The translations under genes were made by a program, and so were the position numbers. Under the pieces are notes generated by a model that worked only from the letters and a program-made list of their open reading frames with translations, made no database searches and was not told the DNA's origin. Shown in pieces: positions 43,284 to 51,987 of a DNA stretch of 64,000 bases; positions within the stretch are counted from its first letter, which is position 1, and the number at the start of each line of letters is the position of its first letter. The stretch lies in assembly GCA_900553125.1 (NCBI GenBank), contig USCB01000005.1, positions 1 to 64,000 of the forward strand. Reading direction: 5' to 3'. The stretch comes from an uncultured Clostridium sp. (GTDB lineage Bacteria > Bacillota > Clostridia > TANB77 > CAG-508).

Positions 43284-43305
43284 TTTCCCTTTATTTTCCC
43301 TTTAT
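43284..43305. repeat. Right tandem 11-bp repeat, candidate integrase arm site
   Basis: Two copies of TTTCCCTTTAT followed by G, identical and in the same orientation to 218-239 at the other end, 131 bp from the right att core. Confidence 0.5.
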
Positions 43306-43369
43306 GAAACAAATTTTAATGATTTTTAACGGTTTTTAATGTACTTAAATGGATTACTTCAAAATTTAT

Positions 43370-43404
43370 AAAAGTCCCTATTTTTCAACGGAAATGGGAC
43401 TTTT
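43370..43404. repeat. Hairpin AAAAGTCCC/GGGACTTTT next to the tRNA end
   Basis: 9-bp stem, 17-base loop, directly beyond the CCA end of the tRNA 3' half. It is what a tRNA terminator would look like and may have been carried with it. Confidence 0.5.
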
Positions 43405-43407
43405 CAT

Positions 43408-43453
43408 TGGTTGCGGGGGATAGACTCGAACTATCGACCTTCGGGTTATGAGG
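43408..43453 (-). tRNA. 3' half of a CAT-anticodon tRNA (partial)
   Basis: Reads, on the minus strand, anticodon loop CTCATAA, 3' anticodon stem CCCGA, T arm GATAG-TTCGAGT-CTATC, acceptor strand CCCCGCA, A and CCA. The 5' half is absent: beyond the 17-bp core the sequence is unrelated AT-rich DNA. ICEs that target tRNA genes carry the 3' half to restore the gene after insertion. Here it is not joined to a 5' half. Confidence 0.8.
43437..43453. repeat. attR core, right copy of the 17-bp direct repeat
   Basis: Identical to 140-156. It spans the anticodon loop and 3' anticodon stem of the tRNA fragment. Confidence 0.8.
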
Positions 43454-43473
43454 TATATTTATTTTAAATTAAA

Positions 43474-44574
43474 TCAATCTAAATTAAAAATAGTCTTCAC
43501 AATTCCACCATCAAAAAATCTAGAAAATACATTTTTCAAAATAATAAGAACAATTGGTCCCACAAACATACCGTAAAACACCAATAAATTTAAAACCTGT
43601 ATACATTGCGGCAACCGTAAAAATAGGGTGAATTCCAATATTTCCGACTAACAATTTTAGGTTCAATAAGTTGCCTTGTTACTGACATAATAATCCATAA
43701 ACTAATTATAGCTAAACCTAATTTCAAATCTCCATTTAAACCAGATAAAATCCCCCATGGAACCATAACCGTTCCCGAACCTAAAATCGGGAGTGCATCT
43801 ACAAATGCAATTCCAAGTGCAATAATCAGTGGAAAGCCTACATTTAATCCTAAAAAGTACATTATATAAAGTCCAATTAAAGATATTATAAATGAAATAA
43901 ATATCAAAGTTGCTTGTGCCTTTAAGTATCCACCTAAAACTTTTATAAGTTCTCTTATGTGACCGAGTTAGTTCTTTCATCCATCTTTCTGGCAAATGAT
44001 GTTCTAATTCATCTAACATATAAATTTTATCTGTACATATAAAATATAAGGCTAAAATTGTTACACCTACATATATCATTATACATGGAATAAGTTTTAT
44101 ACCATTTACGATTTTCATTAAAAAACCTTGAAAATAATTTGAAATATTATCTAATATTGTAAAACTATTTTTTTCAATAATATCAATCAGTTCTTTCGAA
44201 AATCTTAATTTTACAGAATTAAACTTTTCTAATAGTTTTTGAACTTGCATATATATATTATCATAATAATTATTAAAATCTGAAAGTAAATTTGAAGATT
44301 CTGAAGCTATAGTTGCAATTCCCCAACCTAATAGCCCAATTATAATTCCAAATGTTATTACAAATACTATTATAGCACTTAATCTTCTGGTGAGTTTAAA
44401 TTTTTTCATTAACTTCCTTATTAGTGGTTCTATAATTAATGATATTATAAAGGCTATAAGAAATGGCATGTAAAATATTGCTAACTTAAAAACTATAAAA
44501 GTTAATATAGTAGCTATAAAAACTAAAAATATTCTTTTTAAAACACTTGTCCAATATTTGGTTTCTTTAGGCAT
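43474..44574 (-). CDS. AI-2E/YtvI-family membrane protein, with three +1 shifts at CGG
   Basis: Read through three +1 shifts it gives a full-length 365-aa AI-2E transporter-family protein of the sporulation-linked YtvI type, with about eight transmembrane helices. Blocks recovered in order: LIFISFIISLIGLYIMYFLG, DALPILGSGTVMVPWGIL, EPKIVSG-NIGIHPIF and the conserved GxLGMFVGP end, then a stop at 43474. All three breaks are in-frame CGG codons (43963, 43644, 43571), each continuing as GGN. There are no other stops or indels. The start has AGAGGTG. After subtracting three bases the length is a multiple of three. Either this is recoded at CGG or it is a pseudogene with three identical lesions. 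Confidence 0.85.
43571..43573 (-). other. CGG +1 shift site 3 of the ytvI-like gene
   Basis: Zero frame ...GGT GTT TTA CGG TAT. The conserved family end continues only if C is skipped: TTA GGT ATG TTT GTG (L G M F V). Zero frame ends 16 codons later. Confidence 0.8.
43644..43646 (-). other. CGG +1 shift site 2 of the ytvI-like gene
   Basis: Zero frame ATT GTT AGT CGG AAA; skipping C gives AGT GGA AAT ATT GGA, matching the EPKIVSGNIG family motif. Confidence 0.8.
43963..43965 (-). other. CGG +1 shift site 1 of the ytvI-like gene
   Basis: Zero frame GAA CTA ACT CGG TCA; skipping C gives ACT GGT CAC ATA AGA, entering the frame with the remaining membrane helices. Confidence 0.8.
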
Positions 44575-44646
44575 TTTTTCACCTCTCTTGCTAAAATTTG
44601 GCTATAATATTATATTATATGCCAAATTTTAACTACTATTCAGATA

Positions 44647-45817
44647 TTATTTTAAAGCCGCTTCCATAACCTTACTTAAATATTTCATACTATTTATTGT
44701 TTGTTCTAAAGTATTTCCTGTTGCACCAACTTCTATTATACATGCAGCTTTTCCTAAATGTTGATTATATCTTGAATTTCTTAAAATAATTGGTTTAAAT
44801 AATCCCGGATATAATTCATTTGCTTTTTGCTGAATTTTTACAGCAAATTTCAAATTCGAACTCCAGTTCGGGTGTGATAATCCTCCTCCATCACTTCCCA
44901 TTACAAACATAAGTTGTGCACAATAGTCATCTCCTATTTTTACTAAAGGTGCATAATTTTCATTACTTCCAATAGCATCTCTATGTAAATCTATTATGAT
45001 ATCAGAATTAAAGTCTTTTAATACATTTTGTACTGTTTTTAAAGACCTCGAATATGACCCTGTATATGCTGGATAATCATGAAATTCTTTGTTATGATTT
45101 ACATTAAAACCATAATTTCCTAAACATTTTGTAAGTTCATCCCCTACTCTTACTACCGAAAAATTTTGATTTGTTGTTCTATAATTTCCGACTAGGTTCA
45201 TATGTGTAATTTTCACTTTGCGTATAACTTTCACATGTATGTGTGTGAAATATTATAATATTTTTGGTGTTTATATTTAAATCCTCAGTATTAAAAATTT
45301 CATTAGTAATTTCATATGATGTTTCATTTTTTATTTTTATGCCATTATATTCTTTATTATATTTTTCAGCAATTGGACTTTGTGTTACTACTTTTGATTG
45401 CACATTAGTATCTGTTATTATTTCATTTGTTTGAGATATTTCTTGTTTATTTTCTTCTTCACTAATATTTGCTTTAGGCTGCTGCTCTTTTATTTCTTCG
45501 TTTTTGCCTTGCTCTTTGGTTTTAAATAAATTTGACCCAACACGCAATATATATTCTGTCGAATTTTTTTTCGCCCCTTCCTCAACATCTTCTGTTTTTT
45601 CATTTTCCTGATTGTATTTTGATATGTTTTTTATAATATTGCTTTCTGTATTTATTCCTAATTTTGAAAATTCACATATATTGATATTAACTTTATAATT
45701 AAAAAATTCATTTACTGATATTTTCTTTAAAATAAACCTACTAAATATGTATATAGTAATTACAACTAATAAAATTTTGATTAAGTCTTTTCCTTTTATT
45801 ACAGTAACATTAAACAT
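44647..45817 (-). CDS. spoIIP: Stage II sporulation protein P, with one +1 shift at CGG
   Basis: 389 aa when read through one +1 shift. N-terminal membrane anchor (about residues 10-27), a low-complexity linker, then the SpoIIP amidase domain: HTHTCESY with the zinc His, DIIIDLHRDAIGS with the second His and Glu/Asp region, and a C-terminal IIEVGATGNTLEQT. SpoIIP degrades peptidoglycan during engulfment. The shift falls at 45188-45190: zero frame ...GAA CCT AGT CGG AAA TTA stops two codons later, and skipping C gives AGT GGA AAT TAT, in family frame. No other defect. ATG 45817 follows GGGAG. Confidence 0.9.
45188..45190 (-). other. spoIIP: CGG +1 shift site of spoIIP
   Basis: In-frame CGG after AGT (Ser). 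The amidase domain is split across it, with the first zinc His before the site and the second motif after it. Confidence 0.85.
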
Positions 45818-45874
45818 ATATCTTACTCCCTAATTAAATATATATTCAATCAATAAAATTTTATTCACAAACAG

Positions 45875-45914
45875 GAAAAAACCGCATAATATATTTTATA
45901 TCATGCGGTTTTGT
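45875..45914. terminator. Bidirectional terminator AAAACCGCAT/ATGCGGTTTT
   Basis: 10-bp GC-containing stem with a 15-base AT loop and A/T runs on both sides, between spoIIP and the upstream small gene. Confidence 0.8.
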
Positions 45915-45929
45915 GAAAAACATCAACAG

Positions 45930-46082
45930 TTAGTTTATTGTTTCGCTCTGTTTTCTGCTGTTAAAAAAATTATCCAAAAATTTCTGATTAAACGGATAAT
46001 AATTTGGTCTTCCATTGTAATATGTTCTTTCTTCGTTTGTTGTTTCGTTTTTTTTGTTCAAATTGTTTGGTTCATTCTGCAT
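45930..46082 (-). CDS. Small Asn-rich hypothetical protein
   Basis: 50 aa from ATG 46082 (AAAGGAG upstream). Polar, Asn/Glu-rich with an aromatic YYNGRPNYYPFN segment. Not recognised; may be a small sporulation-related protein given its neighbours. Confidence 0.5.
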   Translation of the reverse strand: MQNEPNNLNKKNETTNEERTYYNGRPNYYPFNQKFLDNFFNSRKQSETIN

Positions 46083-46242
46083 ATGTCCTTCTCCTTTCTT
46101 GTTGTCACGATAATAGAACAAAACTATTATCTTTTAACAATTTGATATGGCTATCATATTCCATTTTTTTCCAATAGTCAAATTCACTATACTGTAAAAT
46201 TCATACCATTTACTTGTTTTTGCTGTAAAATTTTTCCATTTT

Positions 46243-46893
46243 TTATATTTTTCTTGGTTTTAACTCCAAATAAATAGGTTTCTCATTTTCAATCATAGTA
46301 GATTTTCCGTGTCCAGGGTAAACAATAGTATCATCTGGTAATATTAGTAGTTTATTAATAATAGAATCCATAATTTGATTAAAATCAGATGTTGGTAAAT
46401 CTGTCCTTCCCCATGTGCCTCTAAATAGTGTATCACCAGAAAACAATAACTTCTGACTTTCCAAATATAAAGAGCATCCTCCTTTTGTATGACCTGGCGT
46501 ATGGATAACCTTAAATTCTAAGTTTCCGATATGAATTAAATCTCCATCATCTAATCTGGAATCTGCATCTATTTCAATCTCAGGTAAGCCATCCATAAAC
46601 TCTGTTAAATTTATTTCTTTATCATTTAAACCTTCAACTTCATCTCTATGAATTAAAATCTTACCACCTAAGGCTTTTTTTAATTCTGATACTCCTGCTA
46701 TATGGTCACCATGACAATGTGTTAAAAATATATATTTTAAATGTCCATTTAGTATATTTATCATTTCAACAATTCTATCTACATCACCTGCTGGGTCAAC
46801 TACCATTGTTTCTTTTGATTCTTGGTCAAATACTATATAGCAGTTTGTTTCATCTCCAATCCATGTTGATATTTTTAATCTTTTTAATATCAT
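46243..46893 (-). CDS. MBL-fold hydrolase (glyoxalase II-like)
   Basis: 216 aa. Metal-binding motif HCHGDHIAG, later HTPGHTKGGC, GDTLFRGTWGRTD and a C-terminal PGHG. This is a glyoxalase II/YcbL-like metallo-beta-lactamase fold hydrolase, cytoplasmic. It starts 4 bp after the relA stop and is the usual third gene of the recJ-relA-MBL cluster in Firmicutes. Exact substrate unknown. Confidence 0.9.
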   Translation of the reverse strand: MILKRLKISTWIGDETNCYIVFDQESKETMVVDPAGDVDRIVEMINILNGHLKYIFLTHCHGDHIAGVSELKKALGGKILIHRDEVEGLNDKEINLTEFMDGLPEIEIDADSRLDDGDLIHIGNLEFKVIHTPGHTKGGCSLYLESQKLLFSGDTLFRGTWGRTDLPTSDFNQIMDSIINKLLILPDDTIVYPGHGKSTMIENEKPIYLELKPRKI

Positions 46894-46897
46894 TACA

Positions 46898-49105
46898 TTA
46901 AACCTTCTTTCTTTTTACCTCATAAACACTATCAACTTTTCTAATAGCTTTTAAAATACCATTTAACTCATCTATGTTTTTAGTTTCAACAGTTAACTCT
47001 ATTACTGCAATTCTATCTTTTCCGGTTCTAGCATTTACCCCTACGAGATTTGCTTTTATATTTGAAATTGCTTTAGTAACATCTGCAAGTAATCCGCTTC
47101 TATCATTAGCATATATTTCTATATCAACATTATAAGATGCTTGTTTTTCTTCTACCCACGAAACATCAATAATTCTGTTTTCTTCTTTTAATAAATCCTT
47201 AACATTAACACAGTCTTTCCTATGAATAGAAACTCCTCTCCCCTTTGTTATATATCCTATTATTTCATCACCTGGAAGAGGATTACAACATTTTGAAAGT
47301 TTAACTAAACAATTATCAATTCCCTTTACTATTATACCATTGCTTGAAGGCTTTATTTTTCTTTCAGTTTTAGCTTTAGTTAACTCTTCTAATTTTTTCT
47401 CAATAGATTCCTCTTTATGGTCTTTTCTGTATTCAATTAACATACGTGCAATTACCTTTGTTGCAGAATTTGCCCCAAATCCAACTGCTGCGTACATTTC
47501 TTCTAAATCTCTATATTTATATCTATTAAGCATTGGGTTAATATAATCAACTCTAAATAATTTATCATGTGAAATACCTAATCTTTTCATTTCTTTTTCA
47601 ATAGATATTTTACCTTTTTCAATATTTTCTGCCTTTTTCTCTTTTTTAAACCAACTATTTATTTTTGTTCTAGCCTGAGTACTTTTTACAAATTTTAGCC
47701 AATCCATACTTGGACCTTTTGAATTCTCTGATGTTATAATCTCTACGATGTCCCCACTATTTAAAGGTGTAATTATAGGCATAATTTTACTATTAATTTT
47801 ACATCCTGTCATATGATTTCCAATTTCGGCATGAATATAATATGCAAAATCAATTGGAGTTGCTCCTTTTGGTAATACCTTTATTGCTCCTTTTGGTGTA
47901 AATACATATACTTCATCTTCAAATAATTCTGTTTTTAAATTATCCAAAAACTGTGTAGGGTCTTGCATTTCTTGTTGCCATTCCAATGTTTCTCTAAGCC
48001 ATGCTAGTTTATCATCTGTTACAACAACATTTTTCTTACCTCTTCCTAAAAAATTAGCCTCTTTATAAGCCCAATGTGCCGCTATACCATATTCTGCAAT
48101 TCTATGCATGTCCCATGTTCTAATTTGAACCTCAAATGGTGTTCCTTTTTCTCCTAATAATGTAGTATGAATTGATTGATACATATTTGGTTTTGGTACA
48201 GCAATATAATCTTTAAACCTTCCAGGCATAGGGCTATACATTTCGTGTACTACACCTAATGCTGCATAACAATCTTTAACTGAATTAACAATAATTCTCA
48301 TAGCAAACAAGTCATAAATTTGGTCTATTGTTGAATTATCTCTTTTCATTTTTCTATATATAGAGTACAGATGTTTTGCACGTCCTGTAACCTCAGCATC
48401 TATTCTATGTTTTTTCAATTGTATTCTTATATCATCCATAATCTTATGTATAAATTTTAGTCTTTCATCTTTTTTCTTATTTATACTTTCTACTAATTCA
48501 TAATATTTATCAGGATACAAATATTTAAACCCTAAATCCTCCAATTCTGCTTTAATAGAATATAGTCCTAATCTATTTGCAAGTGGTGCATATAAATCCA
48601 ATGTTTCTTTAGCATTTGCGATTTGCCTATCTCTTTTTAAATATGATAATGTTCTCATATTATGAAGTCTATCTGCTAGTTTTATTAAAATAACTCTAAT
48701 ATCTTTTCCCATAGCTAAAAACATTCTTCTATAATTTTCCACTTGTGTTTCTTCTACTGTTTCGAACTGAAGATTACTTAATTTAGTTACACCATTAACC
48801 ATTTCAGCAATTTCATCACCAAACGTTTCTTCTAAATCTTTTAAAGTTACATCTGTATCTTCAACAACATCATGAAGAAGAGCCGCACAAATTGTACTAT
48901 CATCTAATCCAATAGCAGCTAATATATAAGCAACATTTAATGGATGTATTATATATGGTTCTCCAGAGCCTCTTTTTTGATTTTTATGTTTTTCCTCTGC
49001 TAATCTATAAGCTTTCATTATAAGTTTTGTGTCTGCTTTTCTTGTTATTTCTCTTTTTTTTGTAATTACATCATAAATCGTTATTTCTACCTTATTTTCT
49101 GTCAT
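46898..49105 (-). CDS. relA: Bifunctional (p)ppGpp synthetase/hydrolase RelA/SpoT
   Basis: 735 aa from ATG 49105 (AAAGGGG upstream). HD hydrolase domain (HKNQKRGSGEPYIIHP, then ALLHDVVEDTDVT), RelA/SpoT synthetase (YSIYRKMKR, MYQSIHTTLLG), TGS (VYVFTPKGAIKVLPKGATPI), zinc-finger-like CNPLPGDEI and C-terminal ACT. All hydrolase and synthetase motifs appear intact. It controls the stringent response in the cytoplasm. Operon with recJ (19 bp upstream) and the MBL hydrolase. Confidence 0.96.
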   Translation of the reverse strand: MTENKVEITIYDVITKKREITRKADTKLIMKAYRLAEEKHKNQKRGSGEPYIIHPLNVAYILAAIGLDDSTICAALLHDVVEDTDVTLKDLEETFGDEIAEMVNGVTKLSNLQFETVEETQVENYRRMFLAMGKDIRVILIKLADRLHNMRTLSYLKRDRQIANAKETLDLYAPLANRLGLYSIKAELEDLGFKYLYPDKYYELVESINKKKDERLKFIHKIMDDIRIQLKKHRIDAEVTGRAKHLYSIYRKMKRDNSTIDQIYDLFAMRIIVNSVKDCYAALGVVHEMYSPMPGRFKDYIAVPKPNMYQSIHTTLLGEKGTPFEVQIRTWDMHRIAEYGIAAHWAYKEANFLGRGKKNVVVTDDKLAWLRETLEWQQEMQDPTQFLDNLKTELFEDEVYVFTPKGAIKVLPKGATPIDFAYYIHAEIGNHMTGCKINSKIMPIITPLNSGDIVEIITSENSKGPSMDWLKFVKSTQARTKINSWFKKEKKAENIEKGKISIEKEMKRLGISHDKLFRVDYINPMLNRYKYRDLEEMYAAVGFGANSATKVIARMLIEYRKDHKEESIEKKLEELTKAKTERKIKPSSNGIIVKGIDNCLVKLSKCCNPLPGDEIIGYITKGRGVSIHRKDCVNVKDLLKEENRIIDVSWVEEKQASYNVDIEIYANDRSGLLADVTKAISNIKANLVGVNARTGKDRIAVIELTVETKNIDELNGILKAIRKVDSVYEVKRKKV

Positions 49106-49124
49106 ATACAAACCCCTTTCCTAA

Positions 49125-50823
49125 TTATAAAGATTTCATTACATCTTTTAAATTAATTTGAATACTTTGAACTCCATTAAATGAGTTTATCTCTAAACTT
49201 CCTGCAACATCTACTTTATCTCCAATTACAAAATCTGATGCTAAATTTCCCAAATTAAATCCAATAGCATTTATATAGATATTATTTTCACTCTTTAAAG
49301 TTAGTTTTAGATGTTTTCCATCTGATAAACTTCTTATTGAATCAATTTTCAGACCTTTGAATGCAAATATTGGCATCTTATTAGCCTCTCCAAAAGGTTC
49401 TAACATTGATAAACTTTGAACCATTTGCATATTAATATCTTCTACATTTAAAATTTGGTCAATATTTAATTCTGGTACATATTCAGAAAGATTTGCTTGT
49501 TTAGCTATCTCCAAAAATCTTTTTTTAAAATTTTCAAACTCATCTTTTTTTACACTAACACCAACAGCCATACTATGACCACCAAAACCACACAGTATAT
49601 CTTTACATTTCATTAATGCATCATGTAAATCAAACCCTGGTATACTTCTTCCAGAACCTTTACCAATATCTTTTTCATCTTCAAAGCATACCAAAATGGA
49701 AGGTTTTCCATATATCTCTGTTATTTTTGAAGACACAATACCTATTACCCCACTATGCCAATTATTTCCACCTATAATAATACTATCTTCTTTATCCAAT
49801 TTTTCTTTCTTTATTTTAAGCTCCGCTTCTTCAAATATATTTCTTTCAAGCTGTTGTCTTTTTAAATTAAAACCTCTTATTTCATCTGTTAATTCTATAG
49901 CCTTATTGGTATCCTTTTCTAGTAATAAATCCAAAGCCTTATAACTAAATCCCATTCTGCCACATGCATTTATTCTTGGTGCAACACCAAAAGCTATTGA
50001 AACTGAATCAATTTTGCTGTATCCGTATATCATTTAAAATAGCTCTTAATCCTATATTTCTAGTACACTCTACCAATTTTAGTCCCAATTTTGTTATCAC
50101 TCTATTTTCATCAACCAATGGTACTATATCGGAAATCGTACCAATTGCCACTATATCAAGATATTTTAAATATTCCTTTTCATCTAAGTCAAGCTTTTGA
50201 GATATTGCCTGTATCAATTTAAAAACCACACCCACACCTGCAAGCTCTCTAAATGGATACTCATTATCCTTTCTTTTACAATCAACAACTGCAAGAGCAT
50301 TTGGTAAAACCTCAGACGGTTCATGATGGTCTGTTACAATCGTTTCAATTCCCAGCTTTTTAGCATATTCTATTTGCTCATTACCAGTAATTCCACAATC
50401 AACCGTAATTATTAATGTATAATTTTCTTTAGCAATCTTTTCTATAGCCTCATTATTTAATCCATAACCTTCATTTAATCTATTTGGAATATAATTTCCG
50501 ACTTTTAATCTTCTATCTTGCAAAAAACTCTTTAATACTGTTGTACTTGTTATTCCATCTACATCATAATCTCCAAATATAATTGTTTTCTCATTTCTCT
50601 TAATTGCCTCTATTATTCTATCCACTGCTATTGGCATATCTGGCATTTTATATGGATTATGAAAATCATGTCTTTTTGGGTTTAAAAATATCTCTGCATT
50701 TTCTGTATTTATTCCTCTGTTTGCTAATATGGTTGCAAGAAATTTATTTATTCCAAATTTCTTTTCAATTTTTTCTACTTCTTCATTATTTTCATTGTTG
50801 CAATATTTCCATTTTTTTCTCAT
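49125..50823 (-). CDS. recJ: Single-stranded-DNA exonuclease RecJ, with one +1 shift at CGG
   Basis: 565 aa when read through one +1 shift. DHH motifs lie before the break: IIFGDYDVDGITSTT, TVDCGI and VTDHHEPSEVLP. The DHHA1 motif GFGGHSMAVGVS and the C-terminal OB-like domain lie after it. The break is at an in-frame CGG (50023-50025): zero frame AAT GAT ATA CGG ATA stops four codons later, while skipping C gives ATA GGA TAC AGC AAA and runs into SVSIAFGVAPRINACGRMG. No other defects; active-site Asp/His residues are present. ATG 50823 is preferred for its AAAGGAA site. Recombination and repair exonuclease. Confidence 0.9.
50023..50025 (-). other. recJ: CGG +1 shift site of recJ
   Basis: In-frame CGG after ATA (Ile). 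The frame before holds the phosphoesterase motifs; the +1 frame after it holds the conserved APRINACGR block. Confidence 0.85.
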
Positions 50824-50894
50824 TGTTTTTCCTTTCATAATATTAATCTTTGGTTGTCATTTTACTACATTGGATAAAAAATAGCAATAGATTT

Positions 50895-50990
50895 TTTCTG
50901 ATTGGGGACGGTTCCTTTCACGAAAAATGTTCCAAAAAGACCCGGTCCCAATGGAACATTTCGCAAAAAGAACCGTCCCCAATCAGAAAA
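50895..50990. repeat. Long imperfect palindromic intergenic element, copy 1
   Basis: Outer arms TCTGATTGGGGACGGTTC/GAACCGTCCCCAATCAGA; the inside holds a second inverted segment (AATGTTCC/GGAACATT). Related to the perfect palindromes at 55981 and 61901. Lies between recJ and the ytxC-like gene, which are divergent. Confidence 0.75.
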
Positions 50991-51083
50991 ATGATACACC
51001 AAATTTTGCCCTTTGCATAATATAATGTATATCTTAGATGTTTTTAGTAGATAATAATTATTGAAGAAAGGGGTTCATTCTAA

Positions 51084-51941
51084 ATGAAATCTTTGTGTAT
51101 AAAAACCAATAATAATAAAGCAATCAATTATCTACTAGATAATTTGAATAAAACTGATTTAACTGATATTTATTTTTCATGCCATAAGTTTAGTATTTAT
51201 AATAATATTTTTATACATTATAAAGGCAAAGACGAAAAGATGTTCTTTAGTACGATTTCTAATATTTTGTCTTTTTTAGTTTTAGATATTTATGAGGATA
51301 GTATTACAAGAAATATTTTACAAAAAGAATATTTTTATTTTGATAAATCTGAACAAAGTATTGTATTAGATAAGTTTTACGAGAATCGCTTAGAAAGTAT
51401 TCAGGATTTTGAGGTTAAAGAAAATATTTTATTTGAGGCTTTTTATAATTTTTTTATTAATTGTAATTCTAAGATTTGTTGTAAATTATTTTTGAAGGGA
51501 TTTATTACTTTTAGATTAAAAAAATATATTTCTGAATTGGAATCAAGTATTGATAGTTCTGTTAATCAATATTTAATTGAAAAAGAGTATCAAGAATTTG
51601 TATCTTTACTTAAAGTTTATATTAATTCTGAAGGCTATAATTCTGATTTGGTACATTTGATTTATAGGAATAGTAATAAAAATACAGATTCGGTTTTGCT
51701 TGATAAGGATAGAAATGTTATTGATACTAGTATAAATTTACTTGGTGCTAAGTATTTGTCTGATATTAGCTTTTCTTCTTCTGATATGATTTTAAATACT
51801 CTTTTGACTTTACTTCCTAAGAGAATTTTTATTCATTTGGAAGATGTTGATGATGAGGATGAGTTTGTGTGTACTTTGGAGGCTATTTTTGAGGGGAGAG
51901 TTTCTTTGTGTTTGGCTGTAGATGTTGGAGTTAAGAAATAG
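51084..51941 (+). CDS. YtxC-like sporulation protein
   Basis: 285 aa. Layout and phrases (EDSITRNILQKEYFYFDKSE, then an ECNSKI-type segment and FLKGFITFRLKKYISELESS) match the YtxC family, a conserved spore-former protein of unknown function. ATG 51084 follows GAAAGGGG. A terminator follows. No transmembrane segment. Confidence 0.7.
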   Translation: MKSLCIKTNNNKAINYLLDNLNKTDLTDIYFSCHKFSIYNNIFIHYKGKDEKMFFSTISNILSFLVLDIYEDSITRNILQKEYFYFDKSEQSIVLDKFYENRLESIQDFEVKENILFEAFYNFFINCNSKICCKLFLKGFITFRLKKYISELESSIDSSVNQYLIEKEYQEFVSLLKVYINSEGYNSDLVHLIYRNSNKNTDSVLLDKDRNVIDTSINLLGAKYLSDISFSSSDMILNTLLTLLPKRIFIHLEDVDDEDEFVCTLEAIFEGRVSLCLAVDVGVKK

Positions 51942-51972
51942 TTAAAGCAATAGGTTGAATTCTATTGCTTTT
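51942..51972 (+). terminator. Terminator of the ytxC-like gene
   Basis: AAAGCAATAG/CTATTGCTTT stem with an 8-base loop and TTTTAA, directly after the stop. Confidence 0.75.
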
Positions 51973-51987
51973 AACTTTTTAAGTTAT

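Larger units (their letters stand above)
140..43453 (-). mobile_element. Integrative and conjugative element, about 43.3 kb
   Basis: Both ends carry the same 17-bp direct repeat. The left end has a tyrosine integrase and excisionase-like gene, and the interior encodes a relaxase, MobC, VirD4, VirB4, PrgI-type and pilin-type T4SS proteins, a sortase-linked adhesin, ArdA and ParB-like proteins. Nearly all genes run right to left, so on the excised circle transcription of the int end would run across the joined ends into the first gene at 43206. The gene content resembles the Gram-positive ICE class that includes Tn1549 and clostridial CTns. That family placement is inferred from gene content only. 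Confidence 0.9.

Noticed and set aside
43408..43453. A functional tRNA-Met gene at the right ICE end
   Set aside because: Only the 3' half is present; the sequence beyond the core does not form the 5' half of a cloverleaf.
43590..43907. Treating the ytvI, spoIIP, recJ, spoVB and ylbJ pieces as separate short genes
   Set aside because: The fragments have no own ribosome binding sites at their apparent starts and each pair completes one known family when joined at CGG.
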